In this document: positions 1 through 14,580 of the stretch, in pieces | Numbering within the stretch: the stretch's first letter is position 1 | Layout of the letters: each line of letters starts with the position of its first letter | NCBI GenBank assembly: GCA_028023455.1 | Contig: JAQFVV010012574.1 | Coordinates: forward strand, 917,501 to 981,500 | Origin: Epiperipatus broadwayi | Taxonomy: Eukaryota > Onychophora > Udeonychophora > Euonychophora > Peripatidae | Direction: 5' to 3' | DNA: 64,000 nucleotides | Translations under genes and position numbers: made by a program | The notes under the pieces: model-generated | What the model saw: the letters and a program-made list of their open reading frames with translations, nothing else | Database searches by the model: none | Told to the model about the DNA's origin: nothing

Positions 1-2427
1 TTTAAATATCAATAAAACTATGACGTTACGACAAAATAAGCATAAAATAATGAATATGTGTGTGATTAATAGGCTGAAGCATATGTAAAAAAAATATTAA
101 CCTATATTTGGAAAAATAAAATCCAAAAATATTACAATGATTGACAATGGATTAATATTAATATAAGAAAGAAATATTATTTGTAAACTTATTTAAATGA
201 TTATTTTTGGAATCTGGCTTGTCAATTACCATAATAACATTTTTGAATTTTGTTGTTTTTTAATAGGGTTATATTATCAATGTTATGTATTTGATAAGCA
301 ATAATTTATTTAAAGGTTTGTTAAAATTAAAAATTATTGTTATTATCATCATCATAACTATCAGTAAATAGAAAGGAATAAGAGATGCACTAAGAACTAA
401 AAAAAACTGCATTAAATAAATTTATTTAACATTATTTAAGAAATAATATATATATAAATTAAAATAAAAAGTTCGTAAATAAAAATAAATTTATTAAAAA
501 ACTAAAAGCTAAAATTAAAAAGAGTTATTTAAAGTATATATATCGCACAGATGGAATGAAAACTTTAAAGATTGGCATTGGTTTCAATGCGAACTTTTGG
601 CCTAAGGTTAAATAAGGGATAGAATATTTTCTTTTCAAATGCAATCTATGTAGTTTATTCATACTTGACACTCTAATAAAATATTATTAAATTCCTCTGT
701 GTGGATTGTTTAAAATAAAAATTTAAATTTAAAAATTAATAACCAATCTAAAATAATAAATTTTATTCCTCAATTTTAAATTTTTATATATATATATATA
801 TGTGTGTTAATAAATGTTTTTTTTGTGTGTGTACTGGCAGTGGTTTTTTTTATTGAAGATATATTTTAAATAAATAATATATACATTATCTCTGCTGCTC
901 CCCGAGCTAGTGGCATGGACTGACGGTCGGAATAAAATATATACATATGTAAAAGTAAAATCTTAACAGCATGTATCTAACTACTCTATAAATTTTCCAG
1001 GTTCAAATAGTCTGGTGGTGCCCTGTATGGCTGATATGGTAAGACTCCATGATCACCCTGACCATAATAATATATATGTTTTTACATTATGCAGTCATAC
1101 ATCCTATATTACCTACATTGTTTACCTATTAAGAGAGTTTACAATTCATGTTTTATAAATTTTGTAGTTTTTTTTATTGATTTATAATACTTTGTTCATC
1201 ATTCTTTGCTAATATTTATAATTATACAACCCAAACACTTGCACATAATTCTCATTATATGAAGTCCACACAATACTTTGTGAACAATATGTAACAACTG
1301 TTTTCTTATTTCATTATTAGTTTTATATTTACATTGAACATTCAAAATTTAAGCTCTCTTATTGGCTCTTTGGATGATTATTGTATTGGTTTGGGAAATA
1401 TTATATATGAGTCTATTTAACTGTACTTGAAATATGGTATGATATAGTACATAGGTTTACATACATTATATGTCTGTCTATGAACAATAATCATGATGAT
1501 AATATTAAATAGCATATAATCTATTAATTAGTCAACCATTAGTAATTTCAGTTTAAAATCATTATCTATTTGGGTGTTTATTTCAATTTAGGTGACTCAA
1601 AATGAAAAGCAATAATAAATTTATAAAATACCAACCTGCATACATATTGGATTCGATTTGGAACAGACAAAATTTGAAAGTTGGAAAAAGTTTTTGATCA
1701 GAAGTTTTATTTCAAATAGCCAGCTAATAACTATTCAATAATGATTAGCAAAAAGAGATGATAAAAAATAAAACAAGAGTAAAAATTAGGTAAATCAGTG
1801 CACCTCCTGACAACTTACATGTCTGATGAGTATTACTTTCTTTTCCACAATTCTTCTGTAGGGGACAGATGACAGTGAGTTTGTCTATAATAGGCTATTT
1901 AAAAGTTGCTTTAAACAATTTACTCTCAGATTTAATGATTTATATAATAATAAAAGAAAAACTGTAGATCACCAATTTTTATTCACTGATTTTTATGATA
2001 TTCTGATGCCAAAAATTGAAATGGTCAGTGTGATCTATTGAATGGTTAATTAAAATATATATTTTTGCTCACTGCCTAATAATTTCAAACATATAGAAGC
2101 ACACACTCATTATATATATATAGTATTTGAGAGAATTTCTATCAGATTATAAACACTTTTTTATTAACATATGCCTTTCCTCATATTTTAGAAAACAAAA
2201 TGGCTGACTTACCAAAGCATAAATTAAAATAATATTTTATAACCCATAGAAAATAAATTGTTCTGATAATTCCACTATGTGGGTCAATTATTGATAGATA
2301 CTTTCCTGTTGCATTATTATAACTTATTAAAGTGAAAGTATCTGTTTTTAAATATATATAAAGTTTTGGTGAAATACAAGAATTGATTTATTTTAGAATA
2401 CTAGCTTGAATAATATAAAAAATAAAA
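1..2427. other. AT-rich non-coding DNA, no gene seen
   Basis: Very AT-rich sequence with short homopolymers and small (AT)n runs (about 785-800 and 2112-2121). No open frame of useful length and no recognisable RNA gene. The slightly GC-richer patch at 898-1060 has a B-box-like GGTTCAAAT but no box A at tRNA spacing, so it is not called. Confidence 0.6.
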
Positions 2428-2579
2428 GATGGCTGCTAAGTATACAAGTGTTTTAAATCCTAATTCTCCAGTAGGGAAGGCAAAAACCAGACAATACATT
2501 GGAGATGGCTGCTAACTATACAAGTGTTTTAAATCCTAATTCTCCAGTAGGGAAGGCAAAAACCAGACAATACATTGGA
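2428..2579. repeat. Two-copy tandem duplication, 76-bp unit
   Basis: Two head-to-tail copies of a 76-bp unit (2428-2503 and 2504-2579) beginning GATGGCTGCTAA and ending near ACATTGGA. I see one substitution (G to C near the start of the second copy), so the duplication is young compared with the decayed repeats around it. No coding potential. Confidence 0.9.
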
Positions 2580-2582
2580 GAT

Positions 2583-4353
2583 GTGAATATTACAGCATTG
2601 AGCTACCTAATCCTAGAATAGAGTGAAAAGAATTGTACTTGGAATCATACAAAAAAGTATATGACATCATTATTTAATGTTGTTGTTAGTATATATATTC
2701 TACTAAGCTAACAATAAAGACAGTTTTAAAAATAGAAATTAAATTAAAGCATCAGTCTTTGTAAGGTCTCAGAATCGATTTTGGTACTCACAGGTCTGGC
2801 ATTCAAACTTCTTATGAACTCCCAAGCAATAAAGCTATATATCTTTTATTTATGTATTAATAATCAAAAACATGAAAATTTCATATTTAATAGGTACCTA
2901 ATATGAAAAACATCATAATGATACATTACAAATTTATTGACAATCATGATTATGATGCTTATATGTTGGAAATATTCTCAGTCTATTTAATTTGTTTTAT
3001 TTTTTGTTATAGTGATTTTCATATTACTAACAATGGCAGAGCATCAAAGTATTAATTTGTAGCAGTAAATATCCTGAAAGACTACTGATTCACCAACCAA
3101 TGCATCTTGGGGGTTATTTGACTTTTTCAAATAAAATGTATTCATGTTTCAAAAATGTGGAGTGGATAAAATTACTGTTCAAAATTATATTTCATCAAAA
3201 TTACTATAACACAATATTTTATAGAAAAAATACCAATTTTAAACTAAGTATAACAGATATATAAGTAAAATTATACAAAAAATAAAAAAATAAGCAATAA
3301 AAAAAACCTATCGAACTGGCCTTTTTCAAATATCCTTTCCCTACCTCTTTTCTCCTCTTCCCTGCTTCCAAAAAATTAATAAAGCAGTGATAAGTTTTTT
3401 ATAATAATATTTTTGTTTGTGTTTTTTTTAATGTAAGACATCTGTACTGACCTAGTCCCCATAAATCTGATCTTTTCCAATATTTCGTACTAAGCATTAC
3501 CTTTATAAGAATGAATAAACAAATCTTATATAAGAAGCTTTGCATTTTTACAATTTCATACCATTGACAAACAAATATAAATGGTATCATTGTTAATTAT
3601 TTGAGTTAATTGTAACAGTAATAATAATCACATGGCTAGTTTCTTGTGAGGTCATGTGACAATTCAATTGGGTAAGTTTTTATTTCTTTCAACTAGAATG
3701 TGGTTCAGAACAATTTAGGTCTTAATTTTACTACTACATAAAATTGTTCAGGGCAAAATAAACTTTAAGCATTATTGGTCAGTTGTTGGAGAAATCATGT
3801 GAGAGACTGACTACAACATTTATCTTTTATTGATCAAATCTTTTTCACATGTCTCTCATTATATGCTTATAATTACATTCCTCTACAATGTGTTAAAAGT
3901 GAGTGTAAACCAGTCCTTACCTTGCATGAGAGTGATATAATGAAAATTACACTACAGAAATATTATTTATTGATGAATAATCCCTAGTCTAATGAATGAC
4001 TAATAAAAATTATTAATGGCTTTTTGTTTCTTTATTTTTTTTTCTCTCAGAATTGAACCAGGAACCTCCTTTTTTTTTTTTTGAGTCTGTCAATAACTCA
4101 ACAAAACAAACTAGTTCAAAACAAAATTGAGTCATTAGTTTATGCTATGCAAAGGCTTAAAAATATAAACGCTTTTTTAAGAATTAAAAATATATTAAAA
4201 AAATATCATTTCATTATACAAATCTGCATTGAGATTATATCTGAATAATTGACTTGTATTACTGCACAATTCAATTTTTTATTAAATAATATTTTACTTG
4301 ACTATCAGAAACTATAAAAATAATTTGAAAATTTTTAGATTCTTATTAAGAGA
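2583..4353. other. AT-rich non-coding DNA, no gene seen
   Basis: No gene, RNA or element recognised. One short 63-codon frame on the minus strand (3399-3590) has low-complexity hydrophobic composition and no family resemblance. Confidence 0.55.
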
Positions 4354-4456
4354 TTTTTTTTTTCCATATGTCATAGCATCGTCCGGGGGCGAACCCACAA
4401 CCGTCTGCAACCAACTACTTGCTTGCATGGCAGCTGCGATGACCTCTCGGCTTTGC
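4354..4456 (-). mobile_element. tRNA-derived SINE copy 1
   Basis: On the minus strand this reads a tRNA-like head with GGTCATCGCAGCTGCC, a CAAGCA arm, a GTGGGTTCGCCCCC segment resembling box B, then a short unique tail (GATGCTATGACATATGG) and an A-run, which appears as the T-run at 4354-4363 on the plus strand. The same head-tail order occurs at 13259-13363 (+) and 37658-37770 (-). The shared tail GCTATGACACATG plus poly-A marks a SINE family rather than tRNA genes. The anticodon-stem segment is expanded in this copy and it would not fold as a tRNA. I see no clear target-site duplication. Confidence 0.75.
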
Positions 4457-6154
4457 AAAATGAGCAGAGTAGTGCAGATTTTGGAACTCAAATTTCATGG
4501 ATCATGGCCCAGTTTGGACATTTCTAGTGCTTGAACTTATTATGAACTCCAAGTAATATACTTCAATTTCTTTTTTCTTTTTATGATCAAGTGTCCCATC
4601 TTTCTACCTAAGAATAGTTTTATAGATTCTGATATCTCAATAGAAAACTCAGAAATTGTAAATAAACTTCTCTTAACTATACTCAAAAATAACTTTCACA
4701 TTCTTGACATTTTTATTATATATGTGCAATAGTTTATCTAAAAGACCAAGACATTCTCTAATTTATTTTAACTTGTCAAGGACTTGTAATCTGTGTTTGT
4801 AGTAACTGTTAATAATCCAGTCTTAGGCTCTATGCAGCATTTTAAAAATTTTAATCTTATGATAAATTTTATATTAAAAAAAAGTATTTTTATATTTTTA
4901 AGAAACAGATAAACAAGAATGATCATTGTTGATGATTATATTTGCCGTGAGTTTGTAGCACCTTAAACCCATTTTTGCGTAAGAAATTAGTATGATTCTG
5001 GATAAAATATTTTTTATGTAAATTTCCTTGAGAGAAACAAATTATCAGATTTATAAAAAAAATTCTCAGCAGTGGCATCTACCATTAAACAGATAAATAT
5101 TACTTAACCATCGTTAACCATTAACCCTAGTTTTCCTTCTAATTTTTAATATAACTTATTTTTATCCCCACTTTATAAGATTCATTATAAAACAATAAAA
5201 TTATAATAAATTTATAAAATATAATTTTACACGTGTGCGCGCCTGTACATATAAAATTTATACATTTATAATAGACTTTTTTTATATTTATAAGTTTAAT
5301 AAATCTAATATTATTATGATACTAAAAATATATAAATTTAATAACTATATTTAGTTAAAAAAAAAATAGATCGCAGAAAAGAGAAATTAAATGAAATATA
5401 TAAACAAACATCTTAGATAGTAAAAGAAATGGGGGGGGGGGGTGAATTAAAGATAAACTCTTCAAGTAAATTAGTAATTTAAATACTGCCCACAGCATCA
5501 TAAAATGAAAAGTAAATATATTCCTACCCTGATAAATGGTAGCTTCATGTTTTGACACACTCGATCCATCAGGATTAGATAAACAACTACTGGAAGACTT
5601 TGTTTTGTGTTTCTGGGCAAATCAAATATTTTGTTATGTTTGCACACAAAGACTTTTAAAAAGCAAATAACATTCAATTCTATTTTGTCACTTTTCTTTT
5701 AGCTAGTTAGTCACACTAAATTTTGTTTCCCAAACATTTTTTTAAATATATTTGTAATGTTCTCATTGGTTATATTTCTATTAAATTAATTTTGTATAAA
5801 ATTATAAAAAAGAAAATATCCTTTCTATTATTCATAAAAAGACCTTGGTGTAATGATGTGAGGACTCTAAATCTAAAAGTTCTTAGAATGATTTACATCT
5901 GAAAGAGAAAAAAAGCATTCTTAGTTTAGGCATTTTTTTTAGCGCCTTTTTTTTTTATTTCTTGAAGATCATGTGATTTCTTGAAAACTTATCACATGAT
6001 AAATAAATTTTTAAAAACTGAGATGTTTTTGTTTTCTTTATCACACATATGTTACTATATGTGTATAGTTGATTTTTTTGTATGCACTTATATATAAAGA
6101 TAAAATCCATAACATTTGAAATTATTACCGTAAATCGTGAATAGCTAAAGTTGG
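4457..6154. other. AT-rich non-coding DNA with a G12 tract and a hairpin
   Basis: No gene seen. It contains an isolated 12-G run at 5431-5442 and an inverted repeat with 10-bp arms ATCATGTGAT (5968-5977) and ATCACATGAT (5991-6000). A 67-codon minus frame at 5355-5558 reads through homopolymers and is not considered real. Confidence 0.55.
5431..5442. repeat. G12 homopolymer
   Basis: Twelve consecutive G followed by TGAA in very AT-rich DNA. A second run of eleven G, also followed by TGAA, is at 6469-6479. The tracts are directly visible; no function is inferred. Confidence 0.9.
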
Positions 6155-6203
6155 ATCATTATCACATATGTTTCAGGCTCCTTTAAGCTATCATCAGTAT
6201 GAT
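6155..6203 (-). ncRNA. Decayed hammerhead-ribozyme-like fold
   Basis: On the minus strand: CTGATGA (6197-6191), a helix II of about 4 bp with a bulge (AGCT with AGCCT), GAAA (6174-6171), then the 8-bp palindrome ACATATGT (6171-6164) where helix III should be. Helix I pairs ATCATA before the core with TA-TGAT after it, with one bulged A. Two extra bases (GA) sit at the cleavage position and one extra T precedes helix II, so it is probably inactive. The start CTGATGATAGC is shared with the motif at 39781. The core letters are intact; the helix fit is imperfect, so this is a weaker call. Confidence 0.45.
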
Positions 6204-6468
6204 TTTTACATGTGATTTTTTAAGATCGTTACTGTCAATGCACATAGTAAGTTAAATACATTATTTATATTCAGAACTTAAAATAAGAATCAATCTTATT
6301 TTTATTATTATTGATATTTTAAATAATTTGACATATCATAATTCTACTTTAACTAAATTATAAATAATAATAAAATCATTATATATATACAAATATCCAT
6401 TGTTATGGGTTTGGTTGCAAATAAAGTTTAGGCTGCTTTATTTACATATGCTATTGTTAATCAGTATC

Positions 6469-6479
6469 GGGGGGGGGGG
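6469..6479. repeat. G11 homopolymer
   Basis: Eleven G followed by TGAAA; see the similar tract at 5431-5442. Confidence 0.9.
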
Positions 6480-6924
6480 TGAAATCACGAAAGATTTTTC
6501 CAATGCAGAAATAATAGAATTGTTATTTGCAGAATTCCAAAATTAACAAAATTTATAATATGAGGAAATTATAACATTCAATGGCTATAAAAAATAATTT
6601 TGTATTAAGCAAATCCCACAAAAAAGAGGAGTTGCATATAGAGAATCACTGACTTAATTCATAATATTAAAGAGCAAAAAATCACTAGATCAGCTTTTAA
6701 AATTATTACATTTCACATATTTTTTGATTCTGAAAAAAAAAGTGTAAAAAAACAGTGGTTGGACTCCTAGAGAAATAATATAAATACAATTTATTTGGTA
6801 TCATAATACAATTGAAATGCAAATATACTTATCTTTATATATTGACAATAATACATGCAAACAAAATATAAGTATTAATGATTGTACTACAGTGAACACA
6901 TATTTTTATTTAAAACATAAATAT

Positions 6925-7064
6925 ATGAGTTAGTTTTAAGTAAGAATAATAAGAAGTTATAAACTTAAACAGCAACACTAATTTAATATGTATTATATGA
7001 GTTAGTTTTAAGTAAGAATAATAAGTTATAAACTTAAACAGCAACACTAATTTAATATGTATTT
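6925..7064. repeat. Two-copy tandem duplication, 72/69-bp unit
   Basis: Copies at 6925-6996 and 6997-7064 start ATGAGTTAGTTTTAAG. They are nearly identical apart from a 3-bp indel (AAG) in the middle. A 66-codon minus frame here only reflects the duplication. Confidence 0.88.
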
Positions 7065-7885
7065 TTGCCCTTACATTGAGTACAGTATATAAATACCATT
7101 TGTTTTTCACTCAAAATTTTGCAATTAACAATTTTATTTTTAAATTTGTGGATTATGTTTTTTAAAATATTAAATATTTTTAAATTACATTTCCAAATAA
7201 ATGATAATGAATAATTGACAATAAATTTCAGGATTTCTACTTTTATAAATTACTCAATTTTATTGCTATGTGCACAATTAAAAAAAGCTGTATAACACTT
7301 TAATATATGGAAATTGAAAACTTTTTATCTAGTTTCCATTATGTGTTGTCAGAATTAAAATTTTGCAATAGGAAATAGTAGTTAATGTTTTAAAAACTGT
7401 TGGAATATTTCTTTGCCTCAAAAATGGGTATTACATACTTTTCCAACTAACAACATAAAAATGTACATAAAGATTATGTTAACCTGCTGATATAATTTTA
7501 TAAGCTTGATGAATTATTTATACACAAGATAGAAATCAGTTCAATTTTCATAGCATCATCATGGTTAAAACTAACTTCTGTTCGCTTGTAATGCTTTATA
7601 AATCAAATATTTGATAAAGAAAAGGATATTTACATTGCATTGTCATGGATATAAATTAATGTTTGTACATCTAGATTGAATACCTGCTAAATGAAAAAAT
7701 AATTTGAATATTTAGAAAATATCAGAATTAATAAAATGTGCTTTGGATCTAATAGCTTTTCTTGATATTTCTACTTTTTCTGGAATAACAAAACATCATC
7801 AGATTGTGGTTTAAGAAATAAACATTAGAACTATGGTAGTATTTTGAAAATGTCATATCTGAGAAAAATTAATCAGGTTGTTTGC

Positions 7886-12511
<4,626 letters not shown>

Positions 12512-13258
12512 CATTACAAACTGAAAGCATGTCTTCTAGTAAAGTATTTTTATTCATCTCGCTCACTTTTAAACCAAAAGAATATGTATATATTTAATTT
12601 ACAAAATACATTGGATAATATAATATCTCCAAAATATATAAATAAACATTCACTCACTTAGATATAAGTAATAAAGATACCTAATCATATTTTGAAAAAA
12701 TATTTAATTATACAACTACTCATACAGTGGAGCTCACACTCAGTTTCAGGGTCACTAAATAAGCTTCTATTGTAAAACAAAATGCATATGGTAAGTTAAT
12801 AATCGATATCTCTCTGAATATTAATATGAATGACTGTATATTTATACTCTTATTTATAGTTTCATTAAACACGTTAGACTTCAAAAGTTTATCTAATTTC
12901 TTCTTTTTTAACAAATATGTTCATCCAGTTCCATTTTAATCTTTTAATTCTTGCAATGGTAATCAAAGATAATCATTTGTTCTCTTAATGATGTTTTTTC
13001 ATTTTCAATAATGTATTGTTATTTCCAACGTACATCTCGTTATATTTTTCCATACTATCTGACGTTTGATATTACCCTTCTATTAAGCATCCAAGTCTTA
13101 GATTTATATGCAAGCCTTGGTAAAATGCATTTATTAAGAACTTTTCTTTATAAACGCATACACATATTTCTTTTTAATATTTCAAATTTAATTCTATAAT
13201 TAATTTCATCCATTATGTAGCTATCTACATCAATCATTTGGCCAAATTATTTGAAGTT
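12512..13258. other. AT-rich non-coding DNA, no gene seen
   Basis: Two short frames (12720-12914 minus, 13011-13199 plus) lack any family resemblance or codon signal. Nothing else recognised. Confidence 0.5.
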
Positions 13259-13363
13259 GTCAAGCATTGGTGGTCGAGAAGTCAGCGACGGCTGCTTTAC
13301 AAGCAGTGGTCCCGGGTTAACGAGCTCGCTTCTCGGCTGATGCTATGACACATGAGAAAAAAA
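13259..13363 (+). mobile_element. tRNA-derived SINE copy 2 with 15-bp target-site duplication
   Basis: Best-preserved member of the SINE family. The head reads GGTGGTCGAG, an anticodon-like stem-loop CTGC-TTTACAA-GCAG, then a box-B-like CCCGGGTTAACGAG, a short tail GCTGATGCTATGACACATGAG and an A-run. It is flanked by the perfect direct repeat AAATTATTTGAAGTT at 13244-13258 and 13364-13378, as expected for LINE-mediated insertion. The anticodon position would read UAC, but acceptor pairing is missing, so it is not a tRNA gene. Confidence 0.9.
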
Positions 13364-13861
13364 AAATTATTTGAAGTTTGCTAACTTCTTTTGATTCATG
13401 ATTATTAATCTTTATTTTTTGCTTCTGAAAAAATTAATTAAACATTACCTTAATTTTTTTGGAATTAATCTTTAGAGTTTTATTTTATTTTATCTGATAA
13501 CTCCTCAAATATTCCTAAAATTCTAAAGTATTATTTGCGGAACTAACTTCAACAGGCACTCGCAAATGTAAAGTTGAAAGACACGTAATAATAATAACAA
13601 TAATGATAATAATATAATAAGTGCTGTGATGATTATAAAAACCAACCTGTCACACATAAATAAATCCATATTTGTAACAAGATGGTCCATTATTTTATTT
13701 ATTTGATATTTTGAAATGCTATCGTTTAACTTTCAGAAATATTTCAATATTTTACTCAGTTGTAACTCTCTATTGCATTTTATCCTCAGAATATATATAT
13801 ATTGTAAAATTATGTAAGAAATAAAAACTTAAGTAAAATAAACTTGTGTTAAAATTTCATA

Positions 13862-14155
13862 TATCATCATCATCATCAACCATTATCAATCCACTGCAGG
13901 ATGAAGGTCTCTCCAAGTTCAATCCATCTTTTCCTATCTTTAACTTCTCTTCTCCACATCACCCCTGCACACTTTCTTATTTCATCCATCCATCTCACAT
14001 GTGGTCTCTTTCTGGGTCTTTTATAATCTCTTGGAATCCAGTTTAAAATTTCAATTGTCCATCTGTTATCATCTCTTCTAACAATATGTCCAGCCCAACT
14101 CCACTTCACTCTTTTAATTTTTTCAATGAGGTCAGTAACACATGCACTTTTCAAT
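13862..14155 (-). pseudogene. RTE-type non-LTR retrotransposon, 3' end (truncated)
   Basis: A 92-codon minus-strand frame (14154-13876) holds the C-terminal domain typical of RTE-type endonuclease/reverse-transcriptase polyproteins. Its conserved order is WAGHIVRRDDNRWT, then PRDYKRPRKRPHVRW, then AGVMW, DRKRW and LGETFILQW just before the stop. After the stop on the minus strand comes a short GATGAT tail (13862-13876), consistent with the simple-repeat 3' tail of RTE elements. Only this C-terminal piece is present, as usual for 5'-truncated LINE copies; reverse transcriptase and endonuclease domains are missing. The related, more decayed copy at 18560-21012 ends with the same motifs. Encoded role in an intact element would be RNA-templated insertion; this copy is dead. 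Confidence 0.88.
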
Positions 14156-14398
14156 TAATTGTATGACAATAAAAATGACTTCCTTTTCCGTGTGCTGACA
14201 ATATCATCATCCCATCTTCTCTTTGTCATTATGTTTGCAAGAATAAAATGATCATTTGTACTTGTGATCTCAAATCTTAAAGATTTAAGCTTTCGCACAA
14301 GTAATCTGGAACAAATTTAAGTTCACATCATATATGAACTAAGCTTCATTTAATACTGAAACAAATAATCAATATATGTTTTAAGAATATAATAAAAG

Positions 14399-14452
14399 AC
14401 AAATGACCCCAATATGCATTTCGTGCTGAACCAGCACTTATCAGTTGGAACA
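14399..14452 (-). ncRNA. Type I hammerhead ribozyme motif, family B (core mutated)
   Basis: Minus strand: CCAA (helix I), CTGATAAG (one core change, G8 to A), perfect 6-bp helix II GTGCTG/CAGCAC with GTT loop, GAAA, palindrome ATGCAT as helix III, cleavage base A, then TTGG pairing back to CCAA. The G8 change should abolish activity. Outer helix I does not extend well in this copy. Confidence 0.75.
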
Positions 14453-14503
14453 ATTTGCTATAGATAAATACTCTTCATATAATAGAGATGTATATGAGAG
14501 ATA

Positions 14504-14560
14504 GTGACCTGGGCCAACTGATGAGTGCTGGTTCAGCATGAAATGCATCTTGGGGGTCAT
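14504..14560 (+). ncRNA. Type I hammerhead ribozyme motif, family B (core intact)
   Basis: All core elements are present: CTGATGAG (14518-14525), helix II TGCTG/CAGCA with loop GTT, GAAA (14540-14543), palindromic helix III ATGCAT (14543-14548), cleavage base C (14549). Helix I is CCAA (14514-14517) with TTGG (14550-14553). After an internal loop TGGG/GG it resumes as TGACC (14505-14509) with GGTCA (14555-14559). Cleavage is predicted after C14549. Position 10.1/11.1 is a G-T pair. This follows the small type I hammerheads of Penelope-like elements; helix III is too short to close alone, so action as a dimer is the likely mode. Confidence 0.85.
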
Positions 14561-14580
14561 TTGTCTTTTATTATATCTTA

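Larger units (their letters stand above)
14381..14580. mobile_element. Inverted-repeat element with two head-to-head hammerhead copies (family B)
   Basis: The left arm (14381-14450, minus) and right arm (about 14504-14580, plus) are reverse complements. Each contains a CCAA-CTGATGAG/TAAG core, GTGCTG-GTT-CAGCA helix II, GAAATGCAT and TTGGGG(G)TCATTTGTC. A 50-bp spacer separates them. The same repeat recurs at 50423, 57241, 57575 and 58081, but here it ends in GGTCATTTGTCTTTTATTATAT, a different 3' flank from the others. Confidence 0.8.

Noticed and set aside
898-1060. tRNA-like sequence with GGTTCAAAT
   Set aside because: No box A at the right distance and no foldable arms.
1825-1860. CTGATGAG on the plus strand
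   Set aside because: No GAAA at helix II distance and no complementary flanks.
7795-7835. Minus-strand CTGATGA followed by GAAA as a hammerhead
   Set aside because: Helix II has at most two pairs and neither helix I nor helix III can be formed.
13259-13363. tRNA-Val gene (UAC in the loop)
   Set aside because: No acceptor pairing; shared unique tail, A-run and target-site duplication show a SINE.
13846-14046. Plus-strand frame over the RTE 3' end
   Set aside because: Shadow of the conserved minus-strand RTE C-terminus.
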